Shown here: positions 44,585 through 53,813 of the stretch, piece after piece
Layout of the letters: each line of letters begins with the position of its first letter
Position numbering within the stretch: position 1 is the stretch's first letter
Source: Anaerorudis cellulosivorans
Lineage (GTDB): Bacteria; Bacteroidota; Bacteroidia; Bacteroidales; Dysgonomonadaceae
Direction: 5' to 3'
Length of the DNA stretch: 64,000 nucleotides
NCBI RefSeq assembly: GCF_025943985.1
Contig: NZ_JAPCWE010000017.1
Coordinates: 1-64,000, forward strand
Made by a program: the position numbers and the translations under genes
Notes under the pieces: generated by a model
Seen by the model: only the letters and a program-made list of their open reading frames with translations
The model's database searches: none
Told to the model about the DNA's origin: nothing

Positions 44585-46054
44585 ATGAAAAAAATTATAT
44601 CGATTAAGGGAATATTCATCGTTGCGTTCGTTTCCCTTATCCTATTCATGAGTGGATGTTCCGATTTTTTGGACAAGTTGCCCGAAAATACGGTTGCACA
44701 GGAAGAAGTGGATTATACCAATCTGAACAACATGTATATGCCTGTTTCCGGCGTATATGCGGTAGCGGCTTTCAAGTTTTCTTTTTGGGGTGCTTATGGC
44801 TTGATTGCAATAAGGGGTGATGATGTGAATAAAGGTTCGGCCCCAAATGATCAGATAGAATTCAATTATGCCAAACAGTTTCAATACGATAGGATTAGTG
44901 GTTTTTGGGCATTAAATGCCACTTGGGAAGGGCTTTATAATGTGGTTACTACGGCAAATGCTGCATTAGAATCGTTGGACAGATACAAGGAAAACATTAC
45001 AAGCAGCTCCGATATGGAAAAATACAATCAATATACGGCTGAAGTGCGTTTTTTAAGAGCAATGGCTTTCTACAGGATAACCCAATATTGGGGCGCAGCA
45101 CCTATATTGATAGATAATCAGGCTTTGACTATTGAAAAAAATTCGATAGAAGAAGTACGGCAATTCATTCAAAATGAAATGGATTATTGTATTGCTCATC
45201 TTCCTAATCTTCGGCCGAATGAAGTTCCCAATAAACCGGGTGCGGTTACCAAATATTCGGCATTGATGCTGAAAGCAAAAGTGGCACTTTTGGATGGCGA
45301 TTATACTACTGTGCTGAATGCAACTCAAGAGATTATCGATAGCCAGAAATTTAGCTTATATCCCGATTATTATCAACTGTTCAAGATCCCGGGCAAATTA
45401 TCGAATGAATCTCTTTATGAATTGCAGTTTACCGATTTTGGCGCTGGCAGTGGGGATGCGGTGACTTCCGATGCGTGGTTTGCTTTTCAAGGACCAAGAA
45501 ACGGCATCAGTCCGATTCAGGGATGGGGATTTATGGTCCCGACGCAAGAAATCCGCTCGTTTATGGCTGAAAGGAATGATTCTGTTCGTGCAAAGACGAC
45601 TTTCCTTTATGCCGGTCGGCGCACGCCTTCGGGCGATACCATTCCTCCTGGAAATCCGGGTGAACCCGATTGCTATAACGGCAAGGCCTATACACCTGCT
45701 AATCAGATGACACCCGGAAGAAATGCATACGGCATGAACAACAATATCCGGGTATTCCGTTATGCCGATGTGCTCTTGATGAATGCCGAAGCAAAAGTTC
45801 GCACCCAACAGAATGGCGATGAGCCGTTTAATTTGGTGCGTGCCAGAGCAAAATTGTCCCCCATTGCCAATGTAACGCTCGATCAGATATTGGATGAACG
45901 TCGTGCGGAGTTCGCTATGGAGTGGGGCGAACGTTTCTTCGATCTTGTTCGTACAGGCAAAGCTCCAGACGTCCTTCCGGGATTTGTACACGGAGAAGGC
46001 GAATATTATCCTATTCCGCAGAATCAAATCGATTTGAATCCGAATTTAAAATAA
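44585..46054 (+). CDS. susD: SusD/RagB family surface glycan-binding lipoprotein
   Basis: 489 residues with a lipoprotein signal (FMSGC, Cys25), followed by the helical SusD fold with four TPR-like units (EVRFLRAMAFYRITQYWGAAPI is the standard landmark) and the C-terminal RagB/SusD segment (ILDERRAEFAMEWGERFFDLVRTGKA). It binds glycan at the surface and acts as the lid of SusC. The ending YYPIPQNQIDLNPNLK is the family's usual C-terminus. A strong terminator lies ten bases after the stop. Confidence 0.95.
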   Translation: MKKIISIKGIFIVAFVSLILFMSGCSDFLDKLPENTVAQEEVDYTNLNNMYMPVSGVYAVAAFKFSFWGAYGLIAIRGDDVNKGSAPNDQIEFNYAKQFQYDRISGFWALNATWEGLYNVVTTANAALESLDRYKENITSSSDMEKYNQYTAEVRFLRAMAFYRITQYWGAAPILIDNQALTIEKNSIEEVRQFIQNEMDYCIAHLPNLRPNEVPNKPGAVTKYSALMLKAKVALLDGDYTTVLNATQEIIDSQKFSLYPDYYQLFKIPGKLSNESLYELQFTDFGAGSGDAVTSDAWFAFQGPRNGISPIQGWGFMVPTQEIRSFMAERNDSVRAKTTFLYAGRRTPSGDTIPPGNPGEPDCYNGKAYTPANQMTPGRNAYGMNNNIRVFRYADVLLMNAEAKVRTQQNGDEPFNLVRARAKLSPIANVTLDQILDERRAEFAMEWGERFFDLVRTGKAPDVLPGFVHGEGEYYPIPQNQIDLNPNLK

Positions 46055-46063
46055 TATTATCCG

Positions 46064-46110
46064 AAAGAGAGTGATGCCTACAACAGGCAGGCTCTCTTTT
46101 TCTTTTTTTT
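46064..46110 (+). terminator. Strong intrinsic terminator or attenuator between susD and the enzymes
   Basis: Outer stem AAAGAGAG (46064-46071) with CTCTCTTT (46092-46099), inner stem TGCCT with AGGCA, then a long T-rich tract. It ends seven bases before the next ATG, so it should limit expression of the downstream enzymes relative to susCD. Confidence 0.85.
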
Positions 46111-46117
46111 ATGTTTT

Positions 46118-48292
46118 ATGAGGTTATTTTTTTGTGTACTATCGGGTTTATTGCTTTTCCCTGTTTTTTTGAAAGCCTGCGAACCATTGTTCGACTATGT
46201 TTTTTTCGACAACAGTCTGATGAAGGGACGTTATTATTACTCTAAAACCGATTATCAATCCCCTTCATGGTTAAAAAATGCACAACAGAAGTTACTCGTG
46301 AATGAGGAAGAGTTTTACTCACCGGGAAATTCACTGGAATTACAATATGTGTCGGCAGAAAATGGAGATTGGTGCGCTGAGGTGCAGTATCGTCCTGTAA
46401 GGGGAAACGATCATTTCAAAAAACCGGCTGTTTTGTCTTTTCAGCTGAAGATTGACGGATGCTTTTCTTCTTTGGTGTTGCCGAAAATAGGGTTGCGTTA
46501 TAAAGACAGCTCCTTGACAAATTTTGTTTCGTTGGAAAATTATATTCCGCATGTAGAGTCAGGTAAATGGCAGAATATTTCCATTCCATTGATCGATTTA
46601 GGATGTAGCGATATAGATAGCAATCGCATCAAAGACTTAGCGGCAGTTGTTTTCCGTCAGAATCAATCCGACAATCAGACACACCTGCTTTATGTTGACG
46701 ATATCGAATTTTTACCCGTGAGAGGAGGATATTTTTTTCCTTTGAAAATACCCGAGCTGAAAGGAATCAAGGCTTTTGAAAGGCATATCGATTTATGGTG
46801 GGAGGCAGAGAACATCGAAAACATAAAATATATTCGCATTTATCGTTCTTTCGACGGGCAAACTTTTGTACCCATCGGTATTCAACGTCCTCGAATAGAC
46901 CGATTTACAGATTTTATAGGCGAGACCGGCAAAAAAGCTTTTTACCGGATTTCGGCTGTCGATTATGCGTTGAAAGAAACGTCTTTATCTTCCGTTTTAT
47001 CAGCAGAAACGAGGAAAATGACCGACGACGTTTTTTTGGACATGATCGAGGAGGCCCATTTTCGTTACTATTGGGATGGTGCCGAAAGGTATAGCGGATT
47101 GGCAAGAGAAAATATTCCGGGAAGGTCGGTGATGATCGCTGCCGGTGCATCGGGCTTTGGAATAATGGCCAATCTGGTTGCCATTGAACGAGGGTTTATA
47201 ACAAGAGAAGAAGGTGTTGAACGATTTCTTAAAATCACTTCTTTTCTCGAAAATGCGGAAAAATATCACGGTGCTGTATCTCATTTCATGAATGGGCGAA
47301 CAGGGAAGACCATTTCTTTTTTTGGACCGAAAGATAATGGAGGAGATTTGGTGGAGACCGCTTTTTTGACGCAGGGGCTATTGGCTGCACATCAATTTTT
47401 TGACAGAAATTCGTTCGAAGAGAAAACCATACGGGAAAGAATCGATACTTTTTGGAGAAATATCGAATGGGATTGGTACAAACAAACTGAAGACAGTCCG
47501 TTTCTTTACTGGCACTGGTCGCCTGATCAGGGTTGGATTATCAATCATCCGCTCATCGGTTGGAACGAAACGATGATTGTCTATTTGCTGGCTATCATGT
47601 CACCCACTCACCCCATTGAGCCGGAAATGTATTATACCGGATGGGCCAGTCAAAGCAAAAGGGCACAAGAATATAGGAAGAATTGGGGAAAAACAGAAGA
47701 CGGCTCCCTGTATGTGAACGGGAAGACCTATTACGGATTGCCTTTGAAAGTGGGCGTATCCAATGGTGGACCGCTGTTTTTTATTCATTATTCTTATTTG
47801 GGATTGAACCCCCACGATTTTACCGATAAATACACCAATTATTTCGAAAACAACAAAACCATTGCCCAAATTAACTATCGGTATTGTGTGGAAAATCACG
47901 GGAAATATGTTGGCTACGGAGAAAACTGCTGGGGAATTACGGCTAGCGATTTTGCATGGGGGTATCAAGCCAATGAGCCGGTCATTTCAAGGGATAACGG
48001 AACCATTGCACCAACCGGAGCATTGGCTTCTTTTCCGTATACCCCTTCGCAATCAATGCAGGCTTTGAGAAACTATTATGATCATTACGGCCATTTTTTG
48101 TGGGGTGAATATGGATTTAGGGATGCCTTTAATTTGACCGAAAACTGGTGCTCTACAATTTTCATGGGATTGAATCAGGCTCCCATTACCGTGATGATCG
48201 AGAATTATCGCAGCGGTTTTGTATGGGACTTGTTCATGAGTCATCCCGACGTACAACGGGGAATAAGGGAAATTAATAACATCGAACATTAA
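46118..48292 (+). CDS. Glycoamylase-fold (GH144-type) protein with N-terminal accessory domains
   Basis: 724 residues. A signal peptide (about 1-21) is followed by a beta-rich segment (about 25-205) that resembles a carbohydrate-binding sandwich, an FN3-like segment (about 213-300), and a C-terminal catalytic domain (about 304-715) of the PF10091 glycoamylase family. Landmarks are FRYYWDGAERYSGLA, GASGFGIMANLVAIERGF, KDNGGDLVETAFLTQGLL, LYWHWSPDQGW and GYGENCWGITASD. Family members with measured activity, classed as GH144, cleave beta-1,2-glucans. This copy may bind or degrade longer glucan because of its extra domains. Its start is crowded against the upstream terminator; no ribosome binding site is evident. 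The second copy follows five bases later. Confidence 0.85.
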   Translation: MRLFFCVLSGLLLFPVFLKACEPLFDYVFFDNSLMKGRYYYSKTDYQSPSWLKNAQQKLLVNEEEFYSPGNSLELQYVSAENGDWCAEVQYRPVRGNDHFKKPAVLSFQLKIDGCFSSLVLPKIGLRYKDSSLTNFVSLENYIPHVESGKWQNISIPLIDLGCSDIDSNRIKDLAAVVFRQNQSDNQTHLLYVDDIEFLPVRGGYFFPLKIPELKGIKAFERHIDLWWEAENIENIKYIRIYRSFDGQTFVPIGIQRPRIDRFTDFIGETGKKAFYRISAVDYALKETSLSSVLSAETRKMTDDVFLDMIEEAHFRYYWDGAERYSGLARENIPGRSVMIAAGASGFGIMANLVAIERGFITREEGVERFLKITSFLENAEKYHGAVSHFMNGRTGKTISFFGPKDNGGDLVETAFLTQGLLAAHQFFDRNSFEEKTIRERIDTFWRNIEWDWYKQTEDSPFLYWHWSPDQGWIINHPLIGWNETMIVYLLAIMSPTHPIEPEMYYTGWASQSKRAQEYRKNWGKTEDGSLYVNGKTYYGLPLKVGVSNGGPLFFIHYSYLGLNPHDFTDKYTNYFENNKTIAQINYRYCVENHGKYVGYGENCWGITASDFAWGYQANEPVISRDNGTIAPTGALASFPYTPSQSMQALRNYYDHYGHFLWGEYGFRDAFNLTENWCSTIFMGLNQAPITVMIENYRSGFVWDLFMSHPDVQRGIREINNIEH

Positions 48293-48297
48293 TAACA

Positions 48298-49686
48298 ATG
48301 AAAAAAAATCATCTCGAATATTCGAACTCCATTTTTGTTTTACTGATTGTTTGCGTTGTCTCCTTGTCGTCATGTAACGATAATAATTCAAAAGGGAAAG
48401 CATCTTCACAAGTAGCTGATCATCCCACCGATTTTGCTTCGGATGACGAATTTTTGGATTATATTCAGAAAACACATCTCAATTATATGTGGGAAGGTGC
48501 TGAAAAAACTTCAGGATTGGCGCCTGAACGCATTCATATGGACGGTATTTATCCGCAAAACGATGCCGAGGTGATAACTACCGGAGGAAGCGGTTTTGGT
48601 ATTGCCGGACTGATTGTAGGTATCGAGCGTGGGCTTATTCCGCGATCGAAAGGCGTTGCCCGCTTTCATCAAATCGTGGATTACTTGGCCAAAGCCGACC
48701 GTTTCCACGGTGTATGGCCGCATTGGATGTATGGTCCTACAGGAAAAGTTAAGCCTTTCAGCACGAAAGACAATGGGGGGGATTTGGTGGAAACGGCTTT
48801 TCTCACGCAAGGACTGCTTTGTGCACGCGAATATTTTAAAAACGGTAATGCAGAGGAAAAATGGCTTGCACAAAAAATCGACACGTTATGGCGCGAAATA
48901 GAGTGGGACTGGTATCTCAACGGTCAAGATGTGCTGTATTGGCATTGGAGCCCCGAATATCAATGGGAAATGAATTTTCCGCTTGAAGGCTACAACGAAT
49001 GTCTCATTACCTATATTTTGGCAGCTTCTTCCCCTACGCACCCCATCCCCGCTTCGGCTTATCATAATGGATGGGCTCGCGGTGGTGATATAAAGAGCGA
49101 TGCCGTAGCCTATGGTTATCCGCTCATTCTTAAGCACAACGGGGCTGAAGAGTACGGAGGCCCGCTATTCTGGGCGCATTATTCGTATATTGGATTGAAT
49201 CCAAAAGGCCTATCCGATAGATATGCCGATTATTGGGATGTAAATTACAATCAGACCATGATCAATTACACTTATTGTGTTCAGAATCCTAAAGGTTTCA
49301 AAGGTTATGGTGAATCATGCTGGGGATTAACGGCAAGTTATTCGATTGACGGATACTCGGCTCACATGCCGATGAAAAACGATAAAGGGGTGATTGCTCC
49401 AACAGCGGCATTGTCGAGTTTTCCTTACACACCGGAGGAGTCGATGAGAGCACTCCGTTATTTCTACAACGAACTCGGTGACCGCATCTGGGGGAAATAT
49501 GGGTTTTACGATGCTTTCAGTATTCATCACAACTGGTATCCAAAGCGTTATCTTGCTATAGATCAATTAACTATTGCCCCCATGATCGAAAATTATCGGA
49601 CGGGGCTTCTCTGGGAATTGTTTATGCAAGCTCCGGAAATTCAGGAGGGGTTGAAAAAACTCGGTTTCATTTCAAATCCCTTATAA
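48298..49686 (+). CDS. Glycoamylase-fold (GH144-type) lipoprotein
   Basis: 462 residues, the single-domain paralog of the preceding gene. Lipoprotein signal with Cys26 (SLSSC), then the PF10091 fold (about 48-455) with the same landmarks: LNYMWEGAEKTSGLAPERI, TGGSGFGIAGLIVGIERG, KDNGGDLVETAFLTQGLL, YWHWSPEYQW and GYGESCWGLTASY. By family knowledge it is an endo- or exo-acting beta-1,2-glucanase. The two copies are clearly related but not a recent duplication. Surface placement is inferred from the lipid anchor. Confidence 0.88.
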   Translation: MKKNHLEYSNSIFVLLIVCVVSLSSCNDNNSKGKASSQVADHPTDFASDDEFLDYIQKTHLNYMWEGAEKTSGLAPERIHMDGIYPQNDAEVITTGGSGFGIAGLIVGIERGLIPRSKGVARFHQIVDYLAKADRFHGVWPHWMYGPTGKVKPFSTKDNGGDLVETAFLTQGLLCAREYFKNGNAEEKWLAQKIDTLWREIEWDWYLNGQDVLYWHWSPEYQWEMNFPLEGYNECLITYILAASSPTHPIPASAYHNGWARGGDIKSDAVAYGYPLILKHNGAEEYGGPLFWAHYSYIGLNPKGLSDRYADYWDVNYNQTMINYTYCVQNPKGFKGYGESCWGLTASYSIDGYSAHMPMKNDKGVIAPTAALSSFPYTPEESMRALRYFYNELGDRIWGKYGFYDAFSIHHNWYPKRYLAIDQLTIAPMIENYRTGLLWELFMQAPEIQEGLKKLGFISNPL

Positions 49687-49712
49687 CGGTAATCTCTATA
49701 AAAATTCGAAAA

Positions 49713-52007
49713 ATGAAAAAAATTATACTTGTTTTTTTATCGCTGATCGGCCTTTTCTTTTTATCCGGATGTAATCAAAACAGTAAAGAGTCAGCATCGG
49801 TAAAATGGAAAAGTTTCAGTGGAGATAAACGCATCGAACAGCGTGTCGATTCGGTTCTCAAACTTATGACATTGGAGGAAAAAATCGGTCAGATGACCCA
49901 ATTCTCGGCTAATTGGTCGATCACAGGACCGGTTATGTCGGACGATTTCAAACCCTATCTATATAAAGGTCTAATTGGAAGCGTTTTCAACGCCACATCG
50001 GTTGAAGGGATCAAAAGGATGCAGCAGATAGCAGTCGATTCCACACGATTGGGAATCCCCATTCTCTTCGGGCTGGATGTGATTCATGGTTACAAAACCA
50101 TTTTTCCCATTCCATTGGCTGAGGCCTGTTCATGGGATTTAGATCTCATGAAACAAACGGCTCGCGTTGCAGCTATCGAAGCCGCTTCGGACGGTGTCAA
50201 CTGGACGTTTGCGCCAATGGTTGACATTTCTCGCGATCCCCGATGGGGAAGGGTAATGGAAGGAGCCGGAGAAGATCCTTATCTGGGAAGTCGCATTGCC
50301 GAAGCTCGGGTAAAAGGATTTCAAGGTGAGAAAGGATGGAAATCCTTGTCGGATGTCACAACGCTTTTGGCTTGCGTGAAACATTTTGCTGCCTATGGAG
50401 CTTCCGAAGCGGGAAAGGATTATAATCCGGCCGAATTATCGGAACATACCCTTCGGAATGTGTATCTGGAACCTTATCGGGCTGCAATAGAGGCAGGCGT
50501 AGGTACGGTCATGGCTTCCTTCAATGAGGTAAACGGTGTTCCCGCAACGGCAAGCCGATGGTTGCTGACCGATATCCTTCGCAAGGAGTGGGGCTTTACG
50601 GGTTTCGTAGTGAGCGATTATACGGGTATCAACGAGTTGGTTCCACACGGTGTGGCAAAGGACGAAAAACAGGCGGCCGAACTTGCAGTCAATGCCGGAG
50701 TGGATATGGATATGACCGGCGCCACATATATCAAGTATCTTTCGAAGCTCGTTAAAGAAGGCAAAGTATCGGAAAAAACCATCGACAATGCGGCATGTCG
50801 TATCCTTGAAATGAAGTTTCTGTTGGGTCTCTTCGACGATCCTTACCGATATCTGGATGAGAATCGGGCAAAAGAAAACATCGAAAAACCTGAATTTATA
50901 GAAACGGCACGAAAGGCTGCGGCGGCATCGGTCGTTCTGCTCAAAAACGACAACAATCTTCTTCCGATAAAAAAAGATTGCACTGTGCGCATTGCACTCA
51001 TCGGACCCCTTATGAACGATTCTATCAATCTGAATGGCGAATGGGCAGGCTCGGGTGACCGCAATAAAAGCGTTTCGATTCTCAAAGGACTTACGGAAGC
51101 ATACAAAGGCACAAACGTGAAATTAAATTATGCGAAAGGATGTACCATTACCGAATCGAGTCCCACAAGCATCGCTCAAGCAGTATCTGTTGCACACAAT
51201 TCCGATGTTATACTGGTGGCCGTAGGCGAAGATTTCAACTGGTCGGGCGAAGCAGCTTGTCGCACCGACATCCGACTGCCCGAAGCACAGCGACAATTAT
51301 TAAAAGCATTAAAAGAAACAGGGAAGCCTATTGCTCTGATCGTGTTAAGCGGACGTCCGCTCGATTTGTCGTGGGAAGACTCACAATTCGACGCTATCCT
51401 CCAAGCCTGGTTTCCCGGAAGAGAAGGTGGAAATGGAATTGCCGACGTTATCTCAGGTGAATATAATCCGTCGGGACGTCTGGTCATGTCTTTCCCGCGC
51501 AATGTCGGACAAATTCCCATTTACTATAATCACAAAAATACCGGTCGCCCGGTTGATCCGGCTAATCCCGATGTGGATTACAAATCGCGCTATCTGGATG
51601 TTGCAATCACTCCGCTTTATCCTTTCGGTTATGGATTGAGTTACACGACGTATGCCATTAGCGATGCGAAGATCGATAAATCGACAATGAAGTCGAAAAA
51701 CGACAAAATTATCGTTTCGGCAACTGTCGAAAATACCGGTTCGATGGATGGCGAAATGGTAGTGCAGCTCTATGTACGCGATCTGGTAGGAAGCGTTACG
51801 CGACCTGTAAAGGAATTGAAAGGATTCAGGAAAGTGGTTTTGAAAGCCGGTGAAAGCAAAACAATTGCATTCGAACTTTCATCTGAGGATTTGGCTTTTT
51901 ATGGTATCGATATGAAGAAAAAGACAGAGCCCGGCGAATTCAAGTTGTGGGTTGCACAAAACTCGGCCGACAATTCGAATGAACTTTCATTTTCGGTTAC
52001 AGAATAA
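49713..52007 (+). CDS. GH3 beta-glucosidase lipoprotein (BglX-like)
   Basis: 764 residues, lipoprotein signal with Cys20 (FLSGC). A GH3 TIM-barrel domain contains the substrate motif KHFAAYGASEAGKDYN and the nucleophile Asp302 in FVVSDYTGI. An alpha/beta sandwich domain (about 395-610) with GEDFNWSGEA and a C-terminal FN3-like domain (about 660-755) follow. The layout is that of BglX-type beta-glucosidases, which remove terminal glucose. In this locus it would finish oligosaccharides released by the GH144-type proteins, most plausibly sophorose-like beta-1,2 disaccharides. Confidence 0.93.
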   Translation: MKKIILVFLSLIGLFFLSGCNQNSKESASVKWKSFSGDKRIEQRVDSVLKLMTLEEKIGQMTQFSANWSITGPVMSDDFKPYLYKGLIGSVFNATSVEGIKRMQQIAVDSTRLGIPILFGLDVIHGYKTIFPIPLAEACSWDLDLMKQTARVAAIEAASDGVNWTFAPMVDISRDPRWGRVMEGAGEDPYLGSRIAEARVKGFQGEKGWKSLSDVTTLLACVKHFAAYGASEAGKDYNPAELSEHTLRNVYLEPYRAAIEAGVGTVMASFNEVNGVPATASRWLLTDILRKEWGFTGFVVSDYTGINELVPHGVAKDEKQAAELAVNAGVDMDMTGATYIKYLSKLVKEGKVSEKTIDNAACRILEMKFLLGLFDDPYRYLDENRAKENIEKPEFIETARKAAAASVVLLKNDNNLLPIKKDCTVRIALIGPLMNDSINLNGEWAGSGDRNKSVSILKGLTEAYKGTNVKLNYAKGCTITESSPTSIAQAVSVAHNSDVILVAVGEDFNWSGEAACRTDIRLPEAQRQLLKALKETGKPIALIVLSGRPLDLSWEDSQFDAILQAWFPGREGGNGIADVISGEYNPSGRLVMSFPRNVGQIPIYYNHKNTGRPVDPANPDVDYKSRYLDVAITPLYPFGYGLSYTTYAISDAKIDKSTMKSKNDKIIVSATVENTGSMDGEMVVQLYVRDLVGSVTRPVKELKGFRKVVLKAGESKTIAFELSSEDLAFYGIDMKKKTEPGEFKLWVAQNSADNSNELSFSVTE

Positions 52008-52018
52008 TATGAACTAAA

Positions 52019-53755
52019 ATGAAGAAAAAGAAAATTGCTTCTGCATTGATTATCGCTTCATTTGTCGGGATTTTCGATATCGGACTTCGTGCACAACAAA
52101 CCCGATCGACCACGTATTGCAATCCGCTTGATATAGATTATACCTATATGATCTACAATTCTGACCGTGATATTTCTTACCGTTCGGGTGCTGATCCGGC
52201 TGTTGTGGAATTTCGAGGCGAGTATTATATGTTCGTAACCCGATCGATGGGATATTGGCATTCGTATGACCTGTTACATTGGAATTTCATCAAACCCGAG
52301 AAATGGTATTTTCAGGGAAGCAATGCTCCTGCGGCTCACAATTACAACGATTCGGTGCTTTACGTAACCGGAGACCCTTCGGGGTCGATGAGTATTCTCT
52401 ATACCGACAATCCGAAAAAAGGCGATTGGAAAGCGGTTCCTGCAATTTTGCACGATTTGCAGGATCCCGATTTGTTTATCGACGACGATGGTTCTGCTTA
52501 CATGTTTTGGGGATCGTCCAATCTTTATCCTATTCGAGGAATGCGGTTAAACAAAAATCATCGTTTTTTGCCTGTCGGTAATCCGGATTCTTTGTTCAAT
52601 AAGAATATGGAACGGCATGGTTGGGAACGTTTCGGAGAAAACAACAGCGATACCATACCGGGTTATATCGAAGGTCCTTGGCTTACTAAACACAATGGCA
52701 AATATTATATGCAATATGCAGCACCGGGGACAGAATTCAATGTCTATGCCGACGGTGTATACGTGGCCGATCACCCAATGGGGCCTTATGTGTATGCACC
52801 TAATAATCCTATCAGTTTTAAACCGGGAGGATTTATGAATGGAGCGGGACATGGGAGTACGGTGCTTGGACCGCAAAACACCTATTGGCATTTTGCGTCG
52901 ATGGCTTTATCCTATAATGTCAACTGGGAAAGACGTCTTTGCATGTTCCCTCTTTTTTTCGATCGCGACGGGCTGATGTGGGCAGACACCTCGTATGGCG
53001 ACTATCCACATTTTGCTCCGTCGGAACCCGGGAAAAAGGGTGAATTTTCCGGATGGATGTTGCTTTCGTATAAAAAACCCGTTAAAGTCTCTTCTGCTGT
53101 TGAAGATCATACGGCGCAAATGTTAACAGACGAAAACGCAAAAACCTTTTGGCTTGCCGACAGCAACAACAATAGTCAGTGGGTTGAGATCGATCTGTTG
53201 CATCCCTGTACGGTGAGAAGTATTCAGATCAATTACTTCGATTACAAATCGGATCTTTACGGTCGCATTGACGGATTACGACATCGATATACGGTAGAAG
53301 GTTCGTTCGACGGCAAAACGTGGCAAACTTTGATCGACAAAAGCAATAGCTATCGCGATGCTCCAAACGATTATGAGGAACTTGCCGTGCCACAACGCGT
53401 GCGTTATGTTCGTTATAAACACATCGAAGCACCCACACCCTATCTGGCAATTTCCGACATTCGCATTTTCGGAACCGGTGATGGCCAAAAACCGCATAAA
53501 GTAAGCGGATTCAAAGTCGAAAGAAAAGATGACCGACGTGGTGCTCTCTTAACCTGGGATGTGCAGGAAAATACTCAGGGATACAACATACGATGGGGAA
53601 TCGCGCCGGATAAATTGTACAATTCTTGGCTGGTTTACAACGACAATCAATTGATGATGCGCTCACTTACGGTAGATCAACAATACTATTTCACCATCGA
53701 AGCATTTAACGAAAACGGGATTTCGGAACAATGCACACTTGTTCACGTCAAATGA
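52019..53755 (+). CDS. GH43-like glycoside hydrolase with discoidin and FN3 domains
   Basis: 578 residues: signal peptide (ending LRAQ), five-bladed propeller GH43-type domain (about 30-345), F5/8 type C discoidin domain (about 358-489), and FN3-like domain (about 495-578). The GH43 catalytic trio can be placed: Asp59 in RSGADPA, Asp149/151 in LQDPDLF, and Glu218 in YIEGPWL. GH43 enzymes usually act on arabinose, xylose or galactose linkages, so it does not fit a pure beta-1,2-glucan; the substrate may carry side groups or this subfamily may have another activity. Last gene of the locus. Confidence 0.85.
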   Translation: MKKKKIASALIIASFVGIFDIGLRAQQTRSTTYCNPLDIDYTYMIYNSDRDISYRSGADPAVVEFRGEYYMFVTRSMGYWHSYDLLHWNFIKPEKWYFQGSNAPAAHNYNDSVLYVTGDPSGSMSILYTDNPKKGDWKAVPAILHDLQDPDLFIDDDGSAYMFWGSSNLYPIRGMRLNKNHRFLPVGNPDSLFNKNMERHGWERFGENNSDTIPGYIEGPWLTKHNGKYYMQYAAPGTEFNVYADGVYVADHPMGPYVYAPNNPISFKPGGFMNGAGHGSTVLGPQNTYWHFASMALSYNVNWERRLCMFPLFFDRDGLMWADTSYGDYPHFAPSEPGKKGEFSGWMLLSYKKPVKVSSAVEDHTAQMLTDENAKTFWLADSNNNSQWVEIDLLHPCTVRSIQINYFDYKSDLYGRIDGLRHRYTVEGSFDGKTWQTLIDKSNSYRDAPNDYEELAVPQRVRYVRYKHIEAPTPYLAISDIRIFGTGDGQKPHKVSGFKVERKDDRRGALLTWDVQENTQGYNIRWGIAPDKLYNSWLVYNDNQLMMRSLTVDQQYYFTIEAFNENGISEQCTLVHVK

Positions 53756-53771
53756 AGACTTCACTATTATG

Positions 53772-53813
53772 AAAGAACAAAAGAGTGGCTGGCGGTCACT
53801 CTTCGTTCTTTTT
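53772..53813. terminator. Bidirectional terminator overlapping the 3' end of the methyltransferase gene
   Basis: AAAGAAC pairs with GTTCTTT, and AAGAGTG with CACTCTT, separated by a small internal loop; a T-run follows on the plus strand. The inner right arm contains the stop codon of the minus-strand gene. Confidence 0.8.

Noticed and set aside
46118-49686. Recent tandem duplication of the GH144-type genes
   Set aside because: The two proteins share motifs but differ widely in sequence and domain content, so the duplication is not recent.
37705-53755. Horizontally acquired island
   Set aside because: No integrase, tRNA, direct repeats or transposase border the utilization locus, and base composition looks like its neighbours.
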